From the NCBI RefSeq assembly GCF_003594915.1, contig NZ_QZCS01000019.1, forward strand, positions 1-64,000: a DNA stretch of 64,000 nt, in the 5' to 3' direction. Under the pieces are notes generated by a model. It was not told the origin of the DNA. It saw nothing but the letters and a program-made list of their open reading frames with translations, and searched no databases. This document shows, piece after piece, positions 46,235 to 56,379 of the stretch (its first letter is position 1; each line of letters starts with the position of its first letter). The translations under genes and the position numbers were made by a program. This DNA is from Enterobacter chuandaensis (GTDB lineage Bacteria > Pseudomonadota > Gammaproteobacteria > Enterobacterales > Enterobacteriaceae).

Positions 46235-48676
46235 ATGTCACACGATCCTTTCCAGGAACGCGAAGCCGAAAAATACGCGAATCCTATTCCCAGCCGCGAG
46301 TTCATCATTGAACACTTAACTAAACGCGAAAAACCCGCCAATCGTGAAGAACTTGCCGTTGAATTAAACATTGAAGGCGAAGAGCAAATTGAAGCCCTTC
46401 GCCGCCGCCTGCGCGCGATGGAGCGTGACGGGCAGCTGGTCTTTACCCGCCGCCAGTGCTACGCGCTGCCAGAACGCCTCGATCTGCTGAAAGGGACCGT
46501 TATTGGTCACCGTGACGGCTTCGGCTTCCTGCGCGTGGAAGGCCGTAAAGACGACCTGTACCTTTCATCTGAACAGATGAAGATGTGTATCCACGGCGAC
46601 CAGATCCTGGCGCAGCCGCTGGGTGCTGACCGTAAGGGCCGCCGCGAAGCGCGCGTGGTTCGCGTGCTGGTGCCGAAAACCAGCCAGATTGTGGGCCGCT
46701 ACTTTACTGATGCGGGCGTGGGCTTCGTGGTGCCGGACGACAGCCGCCTGAGCTTCGACATCCTCATCCCGCCTGAAGAGGTGATGGGCGCGCGCATGGG
46801 CTTCGTGGTGGTAGTGGAACTCACCCAGCGCCCAACCCGTCGCACCAAAGCGGTCGGAAAAATCGTCGAAGTGCTGGGCGACAACATGGGCACCGGCATG
46901 GCCGTTGATATGGCGCTGCGCACGCATGAAATTCCTTACGTCTGGCCGAAAGCGGTTGAAGAACAAATTTCCGGCCTCCGCGAAGAGGTGCCTGAAGAAT
47001 CTAAAGCGGGCCGTGTGGATCTCCGCGATCTGCCGCTGGTAACGATCGATGGTGAAGACGCCCGCGACTTCGATGATGCCGTCTACTGCGAGAAAAAACG
47101 CGGTGGCGGCTGGCGTCTGTGGGTCGCGATCGCGGATGTCAGCTATTACGTTCGCCCGCATACGCCGCTGGATAACGAGGCGCGCAGCCGTGGTACCTCG
47201 GTTTACTTCCCGTCTCAGGTAATACCGATGCTGCCGGAAGTGCTCTCCAACGGCCTGTGCTCCCTGAACCCGCAGGTTGACCGTCTCTGTATGGTTTGTG
47301 AGATGACCATCTCCAACAAAGGGCGCTTAACGGGCTACAAATTCTACGAAGCGGTGATGAGCTCTCACGCGCGTCTGACCTACACCAAGGTCTGGCATAT
47401 GCTGCAGGGCGATCAGGATCTTCGTGAGCAATATGCGCCGCTGGTCAAACATATTGAAGAGCTACATAACCTCTATAAAACGCTGGATCAGGCGCGCGAA
47501 GAGCGCGGCGGGATCTCGTTTGAGAGTGAAGAAGCGAAGTTCATCTTCAACGCCGAGCGTCGTATTGAACGTATCGAGCAGACCCAGCGTAATGATGCGC
47601 ACAAGCTGATCGAAGAGTGTATGATCCTGGCGAACATCTCGGCGGCGCGTTTCGTTGAGAAAGCGAAAGAGCCTGCGCTGTTCCGTATTCACGATAAGCC
47701 GTCTACGGAAGCCATCACCGCGTTCCGTTCTGTGCTGGCTGAACTCGGTCTGGAGCTGCCGGGAGGCAATAAGCCTGAGCCGCGCGATTACGCCGAGCTG
47801 CTGGAATCCATTAGCGATCGTCCTGACGCAGAAATGCTGCAGACGATGCTGCTGCGCTCCATGAAGCAGGCGATTTACGATCCGGAAAACCGGGGCCACT
47901 TCGGCCTGGCGCTGCAGTCTTACGCGCACTTTACCTCGCCGATCCGTCGCTATCCGGATCTGTCACTGCACCGCGCGATCAAGTATCTGCTGGCGCAGGA
48001 GCAGGGTCATAAAGGGAACACCACCGAAACCGGCGGCTATCACTACTCAATGGAAGAGATGCTGCAGCTGGGTCAGCACTGCTCCATGACCGAGCGCCGT
48101 GCTGATGAAGCCACGCGAGACGTAGCGGACTGGCTGAAGTGTGACTTTATGCTGGACCAGGTGGGCAACGTCTTTAAGGGCGTGATTGCCAGCGTGACCG
48201 GCTTTGGTTTCTTCGTTCGTCTGGACGAGCTGTTCATTGACGGTCTGGTGCACGTCTCCAGCCTGGATAACGACTACTACCGCTTCGATCAGGTCGGCCA
48301 GCGTCTGATTGGCGAGTCTGGCGGCCAGACCTACCGTCTGGGCGACCGCGTGGAAGTGAAGGTGGAAGCCGTGAATATGGACGACCGTAAAATCGACTTC
48401 AGCCTGATCTCCAGCGAGCGCGCGCCGCGTAACGTGGGTAAAACTGAGCGTGAAAGGGCGAAAAAAGGCGGAAACGGCAAAGCGAGCGGTAAACGTCGCC
48501 AGGCGGGCAAAAAGGTAAACTTCGAGCCGGACAGCGCGTTCCGCGGCGAGAAGAAGCAGAAGCCAAAGGCGGCGAAGAAAGAGGCTCGCTCAGCGAAAAA
48601 GCCTTCCGCGAAGACGCAGAAAATTGCTGCCGCAACAAAAGCGAAGCGCGCAGCCAAGAAAAAGCAGGCGGAGTAA
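46235..48676 (+). CDS. rnr: ribonuclease R
   Basis: An 813-residue 3'-5' exoribonuclease that degrades structured RNA and works with tmRNA. Order: N-terminal helix-turn-helix, two cold-shock domains, the RNB catalytic domain with [13 protein letters not shown] (about residue 270), an S1 domain (about 645-725), and a Lys/Arg-rich C-terminal tail. The start is ATG 46235 with GGAGG upstream, giving the E. coli length; the frame continues upstream to 46193 but into nsrR. Confidence 0.97.
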   Translation: MSHDPFQEREAEKYANPIPSREFIIEHLTKREKPANREELAVELNIEGEEQIEALRRRLRAMERDGQLVFTRRQCYALPERLDLLKGTVIGHRDGFGFLRVEGRKDDLYLSSEQMKMCIHGDQILAQPLGADRKGRREARVVRVLVPKTSQIVGRYFTDAGVGFVVPDDSRLSFDILIPPEEVMGARMGFVVVVELTQRPTRRTKAVGKIVEVLGDNMGTGMAVDMALRTHEIPYVWPKAVEEQISGLREEVPEESKAGRVDLRDLPLVTIDGEDARDFDDAVYCEKKRGGGWRLWVAIADVSYYVRPHTPLDNEARSRGTSVYFPSQVIPMLPEVLSNGLCSLNPQVDRLCMVCEMTISNKGRLTGYKFYEAVMSSHARLTYTKVWHMLQGDQDLREQYAPLVKHIEELHNLYKTLDQAREERGGISFESEEAKFIFNAERRIERIEQTQRNDAHKLIEECMILANISAARFVEKAKEPALFRIHDKPSTEAITAFRSVLAELGLELPGGNKPEPRDYAELLESISDRPDAEMLQTMLLRSMKQAIYDPENRGHFGLALQSYAHFTSPIRRYPDLSLHRAIKYLLAQEQGHKGNTTETGGYHYSMEEMLQLGQHCSMTERRADEATRDVADWLKCDFMLDQVGNVFKGVIASVTGFGFFVRLDELFIDGLVHVSSLDNDYYRFDQVGQRLIGESGGQTYRLGDRVEVKVEAVNMDDRKIDFSLISSERAPRNVGKTERERAKKGGNGKASGKRRQAGKKVNFEPDSAFRGEKKQKPKAAKKEARSAKKPSAKTQKIAAATKAKRAAKKKQAE

Positions 48677-48679
48677 TTC

Positions 48680-48717
48680 TCCCCTCACCCTGACCCTCTC
48701 CCCAACCGGGAGAGGGG
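48680..48717. repeat. dispersed CCCTCACC palindromic repeat between rnr and rlmB
   Basis: CCCCTCACCCTGACCCTCTC leads into arms CTCTCCC...GGGAGAG, with a short loop CAACC between. It is the same element, in the same orientation, as at 2419-2456 in dsbD. Only 65 bp separate rnr and rlmB, so it lies in the shared mRNA. Confidence 0.8.
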
Positions 48718-48741
48718 AAATACTTATTACGAGAACCATCA

Positions 48742-49476
48742 ATGAGTGAAATGATTTACGGCATCCACGCGGTGCAGGCCCTCCTCGAGCGCGCACCGGA
48801 GCGTTTTCAGGAAGTGTTTATTCTGAAAGGGCGTGAAGATAAGCGTCTGATGCCGCTGATCCACGCGCTGGAAGCGCAGGGCGTGGTGATCCAGCTGGCG
48901 AATCGCCAGTTCCTGGATGAGAAAAGCGAAGGTGCGGTTCACCAGGGGATCATTGCCCGCGTGAAGCCGGGTCGTCAGTATCAGGAGAACGATCTCCCGG
49001 ATCTGATTGCCGAGCTGGATAATCCGTTCTTCCTGATCCTGGATGGCGTCACCGATCCGCATAACCTCGGCGCGTGCCTGCGTAGCGCCGATGCGGCGGG
49101 CGTGCATGCGGTTATCGTGCCGAAAGATCGCTCCGCGCAGCTGAACGCGACGGCGAAGAAAGTGGCCTGCGGCGCGGCGGAAAACGTTCCGCTGATCCGC
49201 GTGACCAACCTGGCGCGCACCATGCGTCTGCTGCAGGAAGAGAACATCTGGATCGTCGGCACCGCCGGTGAAGCGGATCATACCCTTTATCAGAGCAAAA
49301 TGACCGGCCGTCTGGCGCTGGTGATGGGGGCGGAAGGCGAAGGCATGCGTCGTCTGACGCGCGAGCACTGCGACGAGCTGATTAGCATCCCGATGGCGGG
49401 CAGCGTCTCGTCCCTGAACGTTTCCGTTGCGACGGGTATCTGCCTGTTTGAAGCGGTGCGTCAGCGGGGAGAATAA
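48742..49476 (+). CDS. rlmB: 23S rRNA (guanosine-2'-O-)-methyltransferase RlmB
   Basis: A 244-residue SPOUT methyltransferase acting on G2251 of 23S rRNA. N-terminal L30-like substrate domain (1-76), then the knotted catalytic domain with [29 protein letters not shown] and [20 protein letters not shown]. One residue longer than E. coli. Ends before a terminator. Confidence 0.97.
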   Translation: MSEMIYGIHAVQALLERAPERFQEVFILKGREDKRLMPLIHALEAQGVVIQLANRQFLDEKSEGAVHQGIIARVKPGRQYQENDLPDLIAELDNPFFLILDGVTDPHNLGACLRSADAAGVHAVIVPKDRSAQLNATAKKVACGAAENVPLIRVTNLARTMRLLQEENIWIVGTAGEADHTLYQSKMTGRLALVMGAEGEGMRRLTREHCDELISIPMAGSVSSLNVSVATGICLFEAVRQRGE

Positions 49477-49481
49477 ACAGC

Positions 49482-49512
49482 AAGGCCGTCCACAGGACGG
49501 CCTTTAGTGTTT
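49482..49512 (+). terminator. terminator of the nsrR-rnr-rlmB unit
   Basis: AAGGCCGTCC (49482-49491) and GGACGGCCTT (49495-49504) form a 10-bp stem with loop ACA, followed by TAGTGTTTTC. Confidence 0.88.
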
Positions 49513-49558
49513 TCTCCCTATCCCTCTCCCCGTGGGATAGGGTCGGGGTGGTGAGGGC
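49513..49558. repeat. diverged inverted copy of the CCCTCACC repeat
   Basis: Read on the minus strand it runs from GCCCTCACCACCCCGACCC through a palindromic core near GGGGAGAGGGATAGGG. It lies between the rlmB terminator and the end of the convergent MHS transporter gene. Confidence 0.65.
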
Positions 49559-49575
49559 ACCAGACGGTGACAGCC

Positions 49576-50850
49576 TCATTCCTCCAGCGACCGCAAATGG
49601 TCATCCTTCCTCAGCGTCATCAGCGCGAAAATACTCACTACCGCCGTTGCCATCACGTAGTACGCCGGAATATCCAGATTGCCCGTCTCTTTAATCAGCC
49701 CGGTAATAATCAATCCCGCGCAGCCCGAGAAAATCGCGTTCGACAGAGAATAGGCCAGCCCAAGCCCCGTATAGCGCACGCGCGTCGGGAACATCTCAGA
49801 CAGCATTGCCGGCCCCGGCCCTGCGAGCATCCCCACCAGACCGCCCGCAATCAACACCACAATCGCCTTCACCGCCAGCGCGCTGGACTCCGCCTGCAAA
49901 ATTTTCAGCAGCGGCAGGGCAAGGACCAGCAGCAGCGCGGTGGCGATGATCATCACCGTGCGCCGCCCGATCCTGTCGCTCAGTATGCCCGATGGAATGA
50001 TGGTGAGCGCAAAACCAAGGTTAGAAATCACCGCGATCAGCAGCGCCTGGTTAAACCCGGTATGCAGCGCCGACTGCAGATAGGTCGGCATGATCACGAG
50101 GTAGGTATAACCCGCCGCGGACCAGACCATCACGCGGCCAATGCCCATCAGGATGATTTTGAGCGTGGCGGATGTACTGGCCTGAGCAATAACCGGTTTT
50201 TCCTTCTGCTGCACAAAGCTCGGCGTCTCTTCCATACTCACCCGTAGCCATAGCGCCACCGCGCCCATCGGCAGGGCAAGGAAGAATGGAATGCGCCAGC
50301 CCCAGTCGTGCAGGGCTTCAGGCGTGAGGAGGGCTGAGAGCAGCGCGACAATACCTGCGCCCGCTAACAGCCCGAGCGCCACGGTAAAGGATTGCCACGC
50401 GCCGTACAGCCCGCGCTTGCCGCGCGGGGCGAATTCTGTCATCAGTGAGACGGCTCCGCCGTACTCGCCCCCCGCGAAAAGCCCCTGCAGGATGCGCAGC
50501 AGCGTAATCATCAGCGGCGCGGCAATGCCTATAGTGGCGTAGACGGGCACGATGCCGATGGCCGTGGTGGCGAGCGTCATCAGCACCAGCACAACGATCA
50601 GCGTCGGCTTCCGGCCAATCCTGTCACCAATGCGGCCAAAGACCACCGCGCCAAGCGGGCGGAAGAAGAAGGCGATGGCGAACGAGGCCCAGGTGAGGAT
50701 CAGGCTGGTGAGTGCCGCTTCCCCCTCAAGCTGGAAGAAGTTCTTCGCAATCACGGTTGCCAGAAAACCGTAGACCGCAAACTCATACCACTCGATAAAG
50801 TTACCAATAGAGCCTGCAATTAATGCACGCTTGTGCGCATCCTGTTGCAT
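49576..50850 (-). CDS. MHS-family (metabolite:H+ symporter) MFS transporter
   Basis: A 424-residue, 12-helix major facilitator protein. The family signature GNFIEWYEFAVYGFLA lies at residues 16-31, GRIGDRIGRKP marks loop 2-3, and GEYGG is in helix 4, so it belongs with KgtP, ProP and ShiA rather than with drug exporters. The substrate cannot be told from sequence; carboxylates or osmolytes are typical. The start is ATG 50848-50850 with GAGG upstream; a longer frame to 50892 lacks support. It converges on rlmB and is divergent from aidB. E. coli has the yjfI-yjfM group between rlmB and aidB instead, so this is a variable slot. Confidence 0.88.
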   Translation of the reverse strand: MQQDAHKRALIAGSIGNFIEWYEFAVYGFLATVIAKNFFQLEGEAALTSLILTWASFAIAFFFRPLGAVVFGRIGDRIGRKPTLIVVLVLMTLATTAIGIVPVYATIGIAAPLMITLLRILQGLFAGGEYGGAVSLMTEFAPRGKRGLYGAWQSFTVALGLLAGAGIVALLSALLTPEALHDWGWRIPFFLALPMGAVALWLRVSMEETPSFVQQKEKPVIAQASTSATLKIILMGIGRVMVWSAAGYTYLVIMPTYLQSALHTGFNQALLIAVISNLGFALTIIPSGILSDRIGRRTVMIIATALLLVLALPLLKILQAESSALAVKAIVVLIAGGLVGMLAGPGPAMLSEMFPTRVRYTGLGLAYSLSNAIFSGCAGLIITGLIKETGNLDIPAYYVMATAVVSIFALMTLRKDDHLRSLEE

Positions 50851-51044
50851 AACGACCTCACAAAGACGGGGTAAGAATAAATTATTCAGCATAAGCGGAG
50901 TAATGAAATAGTTTATTCTTATGTTCTGTGAGCTATTTCACGAATGATATCAATGCGATCGTCGTCCTGTGACTCCCCTCCCATGCAGCGCGCAAGCCCT
51001 CTGTCCATACTTGTACATATTGCCAATGAAAGGAGGGAGACAGC

Positions 51045-52665
51045 ATGCACTGGCAGACCCATACCGTTTTTAATCAACCCGCTCCACTCTCTAACAGTAA
51101 CCTTTTCCTCTGACTGCGCCCTGCGCGACGCGGTTGCGCGCGAGGGAGCCGAGTGGGATATGGATCTTCTTGCCAGCATCGGACAACAGTTAGGCACGGC
51201 GGAGTCGCTGGAGCTGGGCAGGCTGGCGAACGTTAACCCGCCGGAGCTGCTGCGTTACGATGCCACGGGAGAGCGGCTGGATGACGTTCGCTTTCACCCC
51301 GCCTGGCATCTTCTGATGCAGGGACTCTGCGCTAACCGGGTTCACAATCTGGCGTGGGAGGAGGAGGCGCGAAAAGGCTCTTTCGTCGCCAGGGCCGCGC
51401 GCTTCGTGCTCCATGCTCAGGTTGAAGCGGGGACGTTATGCCCGGTGACCATGACCTTCGCCGCCACGCCGCTGTTGCAACAGTCGCTGCCCAAACCGTT
51501 TCATGACTGGTTAACGCCGCTGATGAGCGATCGCTACGATCCCCATCTCGCCCCGGGCGCGCAAAAACGCGGCCTGCTGATCGGCATGGGGATGACGGAA
51601 AAACAGGGCGGCTCAGATGTGCTCAGCAATACCACCAAAGCGGAAAAATGCAGCGATGGCAGCTACCGGCTGGTGGGCCACAAATGGTTCTTCTCCGTGC
51701 CGCAGAGTGATGCACATCTGGTGCTGGCGCAGGCGAAAGGCGGTTTGTCCTGCTTTTTTGTCCCGCGTTTCTTACCCGACGGGCAGCGCAACGCCGTACG
51801 GCTGGAACGTCTGAAAGACAAGCTCGGCAACCGCTCGAACGCCAGCAGCGAGGCGGAGTTCCTTGATGCCTCCGGCTGGCTGCTGGGTGAAGAGGGCGAA
51901 GGCGTGCGGCAGATCCTGAAGATGGGCGGGCTGACGCGCTTCGACTGTGCCCTTGGCAGCCATGGGCTGATGCGTCGGGCGCTCTCGGTGGTGCTTTATC
52001 ATACCCATCAGCGGCAGACCTTCGGCAAAAACCTCATCGATCAGCCGTTAATGCGTGAAGTGCTGAGCCGTATGGCGCTGGTGCTGGAGGGGCACACGGC
52101 GCTGCTGTTCCGTCTGGCCCGGGCGTGGGACAACCACACCGACCCGCAGGAGGCTGCCTGGGCGCGGCTTTTCACCCCGGCCGCAAAATTCAGCGTGTGC
52201 AAAGCGGGCATCCCGTTTGTGGCGGAGGCGATGGAGGCGCTGGGCGGAATTGGGTATTGCGAGGAGAGTGAGCTTCCCCGCCTGTATCGCGAGATGCCGG
52301 TGAACAGCATCTGGGAAGGATCGGGAAATATCATGTGCCTGGACGTGCTGCGCGTGCTGGCGAAGCAGCCAGGGATCCACGACCTGCTTGCCGATGAGTT
52401 TGCTCAGGTCAAAGGGCAGGACAGACATTTCGATCGCAGCTGGCGGCAGTTACAGCAGAAGCTGCGTAAACCACAGGAGGCGCAGGGGAGGGAGATCGCG
52501 CAGCAGCTCTTTTTACTGGGTGCTGGAAGTCAGATGCTGCGGCACGCATCGCCTCCCGTGGCGCAGGCGTGGTGCCGCATGATGCTGGATACCCGTGGCG
52601 GTACGCTAATGAACGAGCAGGTGCGTAACGATCTGCTGCTGCGCGCCACGGGCAGGGTGGGCTAG
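51045..52665 (+). pseudogene. aidB: aidB, frameshifted near its 5' end
   Basis: AidB is an acyl-CoA dehydrogenase-like flavoprotein of the adaptive alkylation response. From ATG 51045, with AGGAGG 8 nt upstream, the sequence reads MHWQTHTVFNQPAPLSNSNL and then FL before an in-frame TGA at 51111. The rest, from DCALRDAVAREG onward, is in the next frame and collinear with E. coli AidB to its end (IGMGMTEKQGGSD, WEGSGNIMCLDVLRV). Alignment to E. coli predicts loss of two bases in CTCTCT. The result is a nonfunctional gene, unless an alternative start or +1 slippage at CTC-TGA-C restores it. A sequencing error is also possible. The stop shares CTAG with the convergent chemoreceptor gene. Confidence 0.85.
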
Positions 52666-54593
52666 CGCTTAAGCTGGAACAGGCTCACCAGTTGGGTGAG
52701 GTGTGACCCTTTCTCGCGCAGCGTGTGCGCGGTTTGCTCGCTGCGCGAGACGCGATCGGCGTTGATATGCGACGCTTCGCCAATGTGGGTCATGGCCAGA
52801 TTCACCTGGCCAATCCCGGCGGACTGCTCGCGTGATGCGTGGTTAATCTCCGTGACCAGCTGGCTGATGTTATCGATATGAACGATGATAGAGTCCATCG
52901 CCAGACGCGTCTGTTCTGACAGCGCGTGGCCCTCGCTCACTTTTCGCAGCGTATCGCCAATCAGCTGTTCAATCTCTTTCACCGCGTTGGCGCTGCGCCC
53001 TGCCAGGGCGCGAACTTCCTGCGCGACCACCGCAAACCCTTTTCCGTGCTCGCCTGCGCGTGCCGCTTCTACCGCCGCATTCAGCGCCAGAATGTTGGTC
53101 TGGAAGGCGATGGATTCGATCACGCGGGTAATGTCTTCAATGCGTTTTGACGCTTCGCGAATGTCATCCATCGTGGCAACCGCATGGGTGACCGTCTCGC
53201 CACCCTGATGAACCGCGCGTGAGGTTTCACCGACCAGCTGCTGCGTTTGCTCCATGTTGGCGGCATTTTGCTGCACGGTCGCGGCCAGTTGTTCCATGCT
53301 GGCGGAGGTCTCTTCAACGCTGCTGGCCTGCTTGTTAATTTGCTCTGAAATCTCGCCGGTATCGGAAGCCAGCGCATTGGTGCCCAAATGGATCTCGCCC
53401 GCGGCTTCACGCACCTGCAGGACAATTTTTTGCAGCCCCTCGCCAATACCGTTGATGGCATCAACCAGCTGACCGACCTCATCCTGACGGGTGACGGGCA
53501 GGCTGGATCGCAAATCCCCTGCGGCATACTGGCGCGCCAGTTCGATCACGTTTCGCAGCGGGCGGGTCAGCATTCGGCGGATGAGCACCACAAACAGGCC
53601 CGCGAAGAGGGCAGATAACGCTACGCCTGCCAGCAGGAAACGGTCGCGCATGGCGTTAACGCTGGAGAGCAGGACCGATTTATCCACTTCACCGACGATG
53701 GTCCAGTTCCAGCCCGGCAGCGGGGTATAGGCCATTTTCAGCGTGCGGCCATCTTCGCTTACGCGCTCCAGCGTGCCGGAGGAGTCGCTCAGCAATTGCT
53801 GTTGGGTCGCGCCGTCCCACTTCGGCTGTTTTCCCTCTTCGCTGGCGTGAAACAGGTACTGACCGCGCGTTTTGCCGCTGCTGCGGTCCAGCACAAAGAA
53901 GTGCCCGCTCTCGCCCAGGCGGCGGTTGAGGATTTTCTCGCGCATGACGTTCCAGGAGTGACTGATATCCACCCCAACAAAGATAATCCCGATAACCTGA
54001 CCTTCACTGTTCTTCACGGGCTGGTACTGGGTGATGTAGCGCTTGCCAAACAGGAGCGCCAGACCTCGGTACACCTCGCCTTTAGTGACAGAGGCAAACG
54101 CCGGGCTGGTGTTATCCAGAACTGTCCCCATAGCGCGATCCCCATTCTCTTTGCGCAGGGATGTGGCAACGCGAATGAAGTCGTTACCGCTGCGAACAAA
54201 CAGCGTGGAGATTGCTCCCGTACGATTCAGAAAGTCATCAGAAAACGTCGTGTTTTCATGGAGCTCAGTGTCGCCCCCTTTCAGCAGGGGAACGGTGAGC
54301 CCGTTAATGGTCCGGGTCTGCTGAGTATCGACGCTAAACGGCTGGGGCAGAAATGTCGTAAACAACCTGGTGTAGCTTTCGACTTCCTCGCTCAGGCTGG
54401 TATTAAACATCTGCACCATGTCGACCATACCGGTGGACTGATTATGCAGATCTTCGACCGCAAGGGCTTCAAGCTGCTGGCTGGCTTTTTGGCTGAGCAG
54501 GAAAGTGAATAGCAGAAACAGCGTGGCGACACTGACGCCAGTCAGCAGCGACAGCTTTGTTCCAAGGCCCGCACGGCGGAAAAAATTGATCAT
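52662..54593 (-). CDS. methyl-accepting chemotaxis protein (Cache-type sensor)
   Basis: A 643-residue transmembrane chemoreceptor. TM1 about 13-34; a large periplasmic sensor (about 36-316) with Cache-like features ([43 protein letters not shown]); TM2 about 318-338; HAMP about 339-391; then the signalling domain with the conserved tip [20 protein letters not shown], then [17 protein letters not shown]. It ends FQLKR and lacks the NWETF-type pentapeptide, so it depends on other receptors for CheR docking. Ligand unknown. It is not part of this locus in E. coli K-12. Its TAG overlaps the aidB stop in CTAG. Confidence 0.93.
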   Translation of the reverse strand: MINFFRRAGLGTKLSLLTGVSVATLFLLFTFLLSQKASQQLEALAVEDLHNQSTGMVDMVQMFNTSLSEEVESYTRLFTTFLPQPFSVDTQQTRTINGLTVPLLKGGDTELHENTTFSDDFLNRTGAISTLFVRSGNDFIRVATSLRKENGDRAMGTVLDNTSPAFASVTKGEVYRGLALLFGKRYITQYQPVKNSEGQVIGIIFVGVDISHSWNVMREKILNRRLGESGHFFVLDRSSGKTRGQYLFHASEEGKQPKWDGATQQQLLSDSSGTLERVSEDGRTLKMAYTPLPGWNWTIVGEVDKSVLLSSVNAMRDRFLLAGVALSALFAGLFVVLIRRMLTRPLRNVIELARQYAAGDLRSSLPVTRQDEVGQLVDAINGIGEGLQKIVLQVREAAGEIHLGTNALASDTGEISEQINKQASSVEETSASMEQLAATVQQNAANMEQTQQLVGETSRAVHQGGETVTHAVATMDDIREASKRIEDITRVIESIAFQTNILALNAAVEAARAGEHGKGFAVVAQEVRALAGRSANAVKEIEQLIGDTLRKVSEGHALSEQTRLAMDSIIVHIDNISQLVTEINHASREQSAGIGQVNLAMTHIGEASHINADRVSRSEQTAHTLREKGSHLTQLVSLFQLKR

Positions 54594-54717
54594 AAATTGC
54601 TCATCATTGAAAAGGTATGGTTCTTCAACGGCAGAGCGGGGATTACGTTTACTGAATTAATGTAACAAAATGTTATTTAATTGTTTTTGTGCGGTTTTAT
54701 AAAAGATAAAAAATTTG

Positions 54718-54752
54718 CAAAAACGAAAAGCCACTAAAAATAAGTGGCTTTT
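54718..54752 (-). terminator. terminator of yjfN
   Basis: AAAAGCCACT (54726-54735) and AGTGGCTTTT (54743-54752) form a 10-bp stem. The T-run continues on the minus strand (TTTTCGTTTTTGC). It may act in both directions. The rest of the gap 54594-54765 upstream of the chemoreceptor start is AT-rich and probably holds its promoter. Confidence 0.85.
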
Positions 54753-54765
54753 ATCAGGAGGGATT

Positions 54766-55041
54766 TTACACGTAGAGAATGGCCTGTACCCGCCAGTGGT
54801 CGATGTGGTTATCTTCCTGCATCTGGATGATGCGATACCATGACGCACCCTGCTCATCGGCCTTTAATGCCACGATACGTTCAACGTCTTGCGGGCTCCC
54901 CGAAATGTTATTGACGGAGATTTGGCCTATTTCATTCAGACCTGTTACGCAATCCGCACTGGCGAATTCTGCTGACTGCGCGGTGGTGCTCACAAGGCCT
55001 GCAGAGAGCAACAGAGAGGTCAAAGCAAGAGTTCGTTTCAT
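54766..55041 (-). CDS. yjfN: periplasmic DUF1471 protein YjfN
   Basis: A 91-residue secreted protein: signal peptide about 1-23 (ending AQSA), then a DUF1471 (YhcN) domain (SVNNISGSPQDVERIVALKA, GASWYRIIQM, WRVQAILYV). It closely matches E. coli YjfN, which I recall as reported to stimulate the DegP protease. The start is ATG 55039-55041 with GGAG 6 nt upstream. bsmA and yjfY in this window are from the same family. Confidence 0.9.
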   Translation of the reverse strand: MKRTLALTSLLLSAGLVSTTAQSAEFASADCVTGLNEIGQISVNNISGSPQDVERIVALKADEQGASWYRIIQMQEDNHIDHWRVQAILYV

Positions 55042-55189
55042 CGTCAGCTCCATTTCACATATTTCCGGTATCCGCCGGGCAATCCTTCGCGAATAAACTC
55101 CCATTTCTTGTCGCTGGCATGGAGTTTATTGTGGACAGGAAAATGTCTATGGACGCAAAGCAGTGTAAATGTCGTTCAAAGGTAAACCA

Positions 55190-55498
55190 TTATTTACGGT
55201 ACAAAATTGCCTGTGAATACCACTGTCCCGTTATGATGGTTTCGTCGATCATAATAATGACGTAATAATCTGCTTTGGCGGCGACGGCTTGTGCCTTTAT
55301 TGCGTCTTCTGCGTCATCCGGCGAACCGCGAACCAGCGCGGAGACGGTGCCCATTCGCTGTAATCCTTCCGTCTGATTACGACGAATCTCCTGCGGATGA
55401 TCGGCAACCGGGGGAGCGGGTTGCGGTGTTCCCTGCAGGGCGCTACAGCCACTGAGCAGCAACGCCAGCAATAAAGCAGCAAACCTGTGCATAACCAT
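55190..55498 (-). CDS. bsmA: biofilm stress lipoprotein BsmA (DUF1471)
   Basis: A 102-residue lipoprotein: signal peptide with lipobox LLSGC (about Cys18), a short proline-rich linker, then the DUF1471 fold (VSALVRGSPDDAEDAI, YYVIIMIDETIITGQWYSQA). Similar to E. coli BsmA (YjfO), linked to biofilm and peroxide stress. The start ATG at 55496-55498 has AGGA 8 nt upstream; a second ATG two codons on is possible. It is co-directional with yjfN, 148 bp between. Confidence 0.9.
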   Translation of the reverse strand: MVMHRFAALLLALLLSGCSALQGTPQPAPPVADHPQEIRRNQTEGLQRMGTVSALVRGSPDDAEDAIKAQAVAAKADYYVIIMIDETIITGQWYSQAILYRK

Positions 55499-55656
55499 AT
55501 CTCATTTCCTGTTAGCCATAGTGTAGTTGTCTGCGAATTTAGTTTTGGGGGAATGTTCCCGAAGTGTTATCTGGGACGTAATTTTCGAATGAAAATAGCG
55601 TCAAACCGTAATCCAGTTCTCAACATTATGAATCATTCATTCGTACAGGGTCGACA

Positions 55657-56379
55657 ATGATTGAAATTGAAATACGCCCTCTCGGCGACCATGAAATTTT
55701 ACACGCCGTACCGGCGGGGAAACGTGATAAACCGCTGCCTGTTGTGGTTTTTTATCATGGGTTTACCTCATCGAAGCTGGTTTACAGTTATTTTGCGGTG
55801 GCGCTGGCGCAGGCGGGTTTTCGCGTGGTGATGCCGGATGCGCCTGACCACGGCGCGCGCTTCACGGGCGGTGAACATGCGCGGTTTGGGCAGTTCTGGC
55901 ACATTCTGCACGGCAGCCTGACCGAGTTTGCCGGGTTGCGCGATGCGCTCTATGAAGCCGGGCTGGTGGCCGACAATCGGCTGGCAGTGGCCGGGGCGTC
56001 GATGGGCGGCATGACGGCGCTGGGGATTATGACGCATCATCCAGAAGTGCGGTCTGTCGCCTGTCTGATGGGCTCGGGCTATTTTACCTCGCTGGCGAAG
56101 ACGCTTTTTCCCCCTCAGGATTTAACGGAAATTACGGCGATGCTGGCAGAGTGGGAAGTGACCCGGGCATTGCCGCGCCTGGCCGATCGCCCGCTGCTGC
56201 TGTGGCACGGTGATGCGGACGATGTGGTCCCGCCCGATGGAACCTTCCGTCTGCAGCAGGCGTTAATAAATGAAGGACTGGACGGTAATCTGACCTGTTT
56301 GTGGGAGTCGGGCGTTCGCCACCGCATCACGCCAACGGCGCTGGACGCTACGGTGGCGTTTTTCCGCCAGCATCTTTAA
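55657..56379 (+). CDS. yjfP: alpha/beta-hydrolase YjfP (esterase)
   Basis: A 240-residue alpha/beta-hydrolase with the nucleophile elbow GASMGGM (Ser near 113), the oxyanion segment FYHGFTSS, and the C-terminal [10 protein letters not shown] acid and RHRITP histidine motifs. E. coli YjfP is an esterase of short acyl substrates. It is 9 residues shorter than E. coli's. It ends tail-to-tail with ulaR, the two stops overlapping in TTAA. Confidence 0.92.
   Translation: MIEIEIRPLGDHEILHAVPAGKRDKPLPVVVFYHGFTSSKLVYSYFAVALAQAGFRVVMPDAPDHGARFTGGEHARFGQFWHILHGSLTEFAGLRDALYEAGLVADNRLAVAGASMGGMTALGIMTHHPEVRSVACLMGSGYFTSLAKTLFPPQDLTEITAMLAEWEVTRALPRLADRPLLLWHGDADDVVPPDGTFRLQQALINEGLDGNLTCLWESGVRHRITPTALDATVAFFRQHL

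Noticed and set aside
50944..51110. Alternative upstream start (ATG 50944) in the frame of the aidB body
   Set aside because: The encoded leader has no similarity to AidB and no good ribosome site, while ATG 51045 in the other frame encodes the conserved N-terminus. I therefore treat aidB as frameshifted.
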